Shown here: positions 63,152 to 64,000 of the stretch, one piece after another
Position numbering within the stretch: the first letter of the stretch is position 1
Layout: the number at the start of each line of letters is the position of its first letter
DNA from: DAHUYF01 sp035623985
Lineage (GTDB): Bacteria; Pseudomonadota; Alphaproteobacteria; ATCC43930; CGMCC-115725
Direction of reading: 5' to 3'
NCBI GenBank assembly: GCA_035623985.1
Contig: DASPSJ010000060.1
Coordinates: 1-64,000, forward strand
Length of the DNA stretch: 64,000 nt
The notes under the pieces: model-generated
What the model was told of the DNA's origin: nothing
Databases searched by the model: none
The model's input: only the letters and a program-made list of their open reading frames with translations
Made by a program: the position numbers and the translations under genes

Positions 63152-64000
63152 ATGCGGACGCAGGTAGGGATCGTCGGCGCGGGACCGGCGGGGTTGCTGC
63201 TGTCGCACCTGCTGCATCGCGAGGGCATCGACAGCGTCGTGCTGGAAGCGCGCAGCCGCGAGGCCATCGAGGCGACGATCCGGGCCGGCGTGCTCGAGCA
63301 GGGCACCGTCGACCTGCTGTCCGAGACCGGCCTCGGCGAGCGCATGAAGCGCGAGGGCTTCCTGCATCACGGCATCGAGCTGCGCTTCGCCGGAAGGGGC
63401 CATCGCGTCGACCTCACCGCGCTCACCGGCGGCAAGGCGATCACCGTCTACGCCCAGCACGAGGTCCTCAAGGATCTGGTCAAGGCCCGGCTCGACGCCG
63501 GCGGCGCGATCCATTTCTCGGTGGAGGATGCGAGCGTGCTCGATCTCAAGAGCACGGCGCCGACGATCCGCTTCCGCAAGGCGGGCACGCTGCACGAGCT
63601 TGCCTGCGACTTCATCGCCGGCTGCGACGGCTCGCAGGGCGTCTGCCGGCCTTCGGTGCCGCCGCGCGCGCTCACCCTCTATGAGCGGATCTATCCCTTC
63701 GGCTGGTTCGGCATCCTCGCCCAGGCGCCGCCCTCCACCGAGGAACTGATCTACACCCTGCACGATCGCGGCTTCGCGCTGGTCAGCACGCGCTCGCGCG
63801 AGATCCAGCGCCTCTATTTCCAATGCGATCCCAAGGAGACCGTCGCCGACTGGCCCGACGACCGCATCTGGGCGGAGCTGCGGACGCGGCTTGCCGCGGG
63901 CTCCGGCTGGACGCTCATCGAAGGGCCGATCCTCCAGAAAGGCGTCATCGGCATGCGCAGCTTCGTCGTCGAGCCGATGCAGTACGGCAGGCTGTTCCTC
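63152..64000 (+). CDS. pobA: 4-hydroxybenzoate 3-monooxygenase, N-terminal part (cut by window edge)
   Basis: The first 283 residues of a flavoprotein aromatic hydroxylase. The FAD-binding GxGxxG is VGIVGAGPAGLLLSHLL, then VLEARSREAIEATIRAGVLEQGTV (the E-x-R-x typical loop), the substrate region TVYAQHEVLKDLV, and the conserved CDGSQGVCRPSVP (DG motif). The match with PobA is strong over the whole available length. It hydroxylates 4-hydroxybenzoate to protocatechuate with NADPH. The start follows GGGGAGAAGCGA. The C-terminus and possible regulator PobR are outside the window. Confidence 0.9.
   Translation, partial: MRTQVGIVGAGPAGLLLSHLLHREGIDSVVLEARSREAIEATIRAGVLEQGTVDLLSETGLGERMKREGFLHHGIELRFAGRGHRVDLTALTGGKAITVYAQHEVLKDLVKARLDAGGAIHFSVEDASVLDLKSTAPTIRFRKAGTLHELACDFIAGCDGSQGVCRPSVPPRALTLYERIYPFGWFGILAQAPPSTEELIYTLHDRGFALVSTRSREIQRLYFQCDPKETVADWPDDRIWAELRTRLAAGSGWTLIEGPILQKGVIGMRSFVVEPMQYGRLFL

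Overview
The window looks like a GC-rich chromosome segment from an alphaproteobacterium, probably of the Rhodospirillales/Hyphomicrobiales type. The reasons are NasS/NasT control of assimilatory nitrate genes with a sigma-54 promoter, many Liv-type solute-binding proteins and a LivM-LivG fusion, a PAS_5-type protein, an FzlA-like GST-fold protein, and the gene order thrS-infC-rpmI-rplT-pheS-pheT. No species name can be supported from the sequence alone.

Layout. 0-3.7 kb: minus-strand nitrate assimilation block (nasT, nasS, a regulated leader, narK/nasA, nirB cut by the window edge). 3.8-4.6 kb: AT-richer NYN-domain gene with its own promoter and dyad. 4.8-24 kb: accessory metabolism with a branched-chain-amino-acid-type ABC transporter (livH, livM-livG fusion, livF, binding protein), three more stand-alone binding proteins (two of them tandem duplicates), two MBL-fold hydrolases, two medium-chain reductases, an SDR, an Old Yellow Enzyme, a CE4-type deacetylase, a class II aldolase and an HD-domain protein. 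24.2-35.6 kb: a biosynthetic gene cluster of lower GC content, described below. 35.7-39 kb: SRAP protein, PAS protein, a decayed patch with higBA, and tRNA-Ser(GGA). 39-51 kb: housekeeping translation genes (lepA, pheT, pheS, rplT, rpmI, infC, thrS) with several families of structured repeats between them. 51-64 kb: glycosyltransferases, an MFS exporter operon, an RND efflux pair, a TPR protein, FzlA-like protein and pobA (cut by the window edge).

The most exciting content is the 24.4-35.6 kb cluster. Its first gene encodes a SyrB2-type non-heme iron/2-oxoglutarate enzyme in which the metal-binding motif is His-Gln-Ala, not His-x-Asp. This is the hallmark of aliphatic halogenases that act on carrier-protein-bound substrates. 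It is followed by a KAS III-like enzyme, a stand-alone carrier protein, a cysteine-dioxygenase-like cupin, two GNATs, then (from a second promoter) a methyltransferase, an amidohydrolase, an ANL ligase and a type II thioesterase. Converging on it is an operon of a second carrier protein, an MBOAT acyltransferase and a left-handed-beta-helix protein. My inference is that a carrier-bound acyl or aminoacyl unit is chlorinated and modified and that an acyl group is finally transferred by a Dlt-like MBOAT/carrier pair. There is no modular NRPS or PKS in the window.

Other noteworthy structure: a family of hairpin elements sitting directly after the TAG stop codons of lepA, the 3-methyladenine glycosylase gene, pheT and infC; a 172-bp MITE-like inverted repeat; a roughly 1.1-kb low-GC insert flanked by imperfect direct repeats that separates infC from rpmI-rplT; and an ATC start codon for infC.
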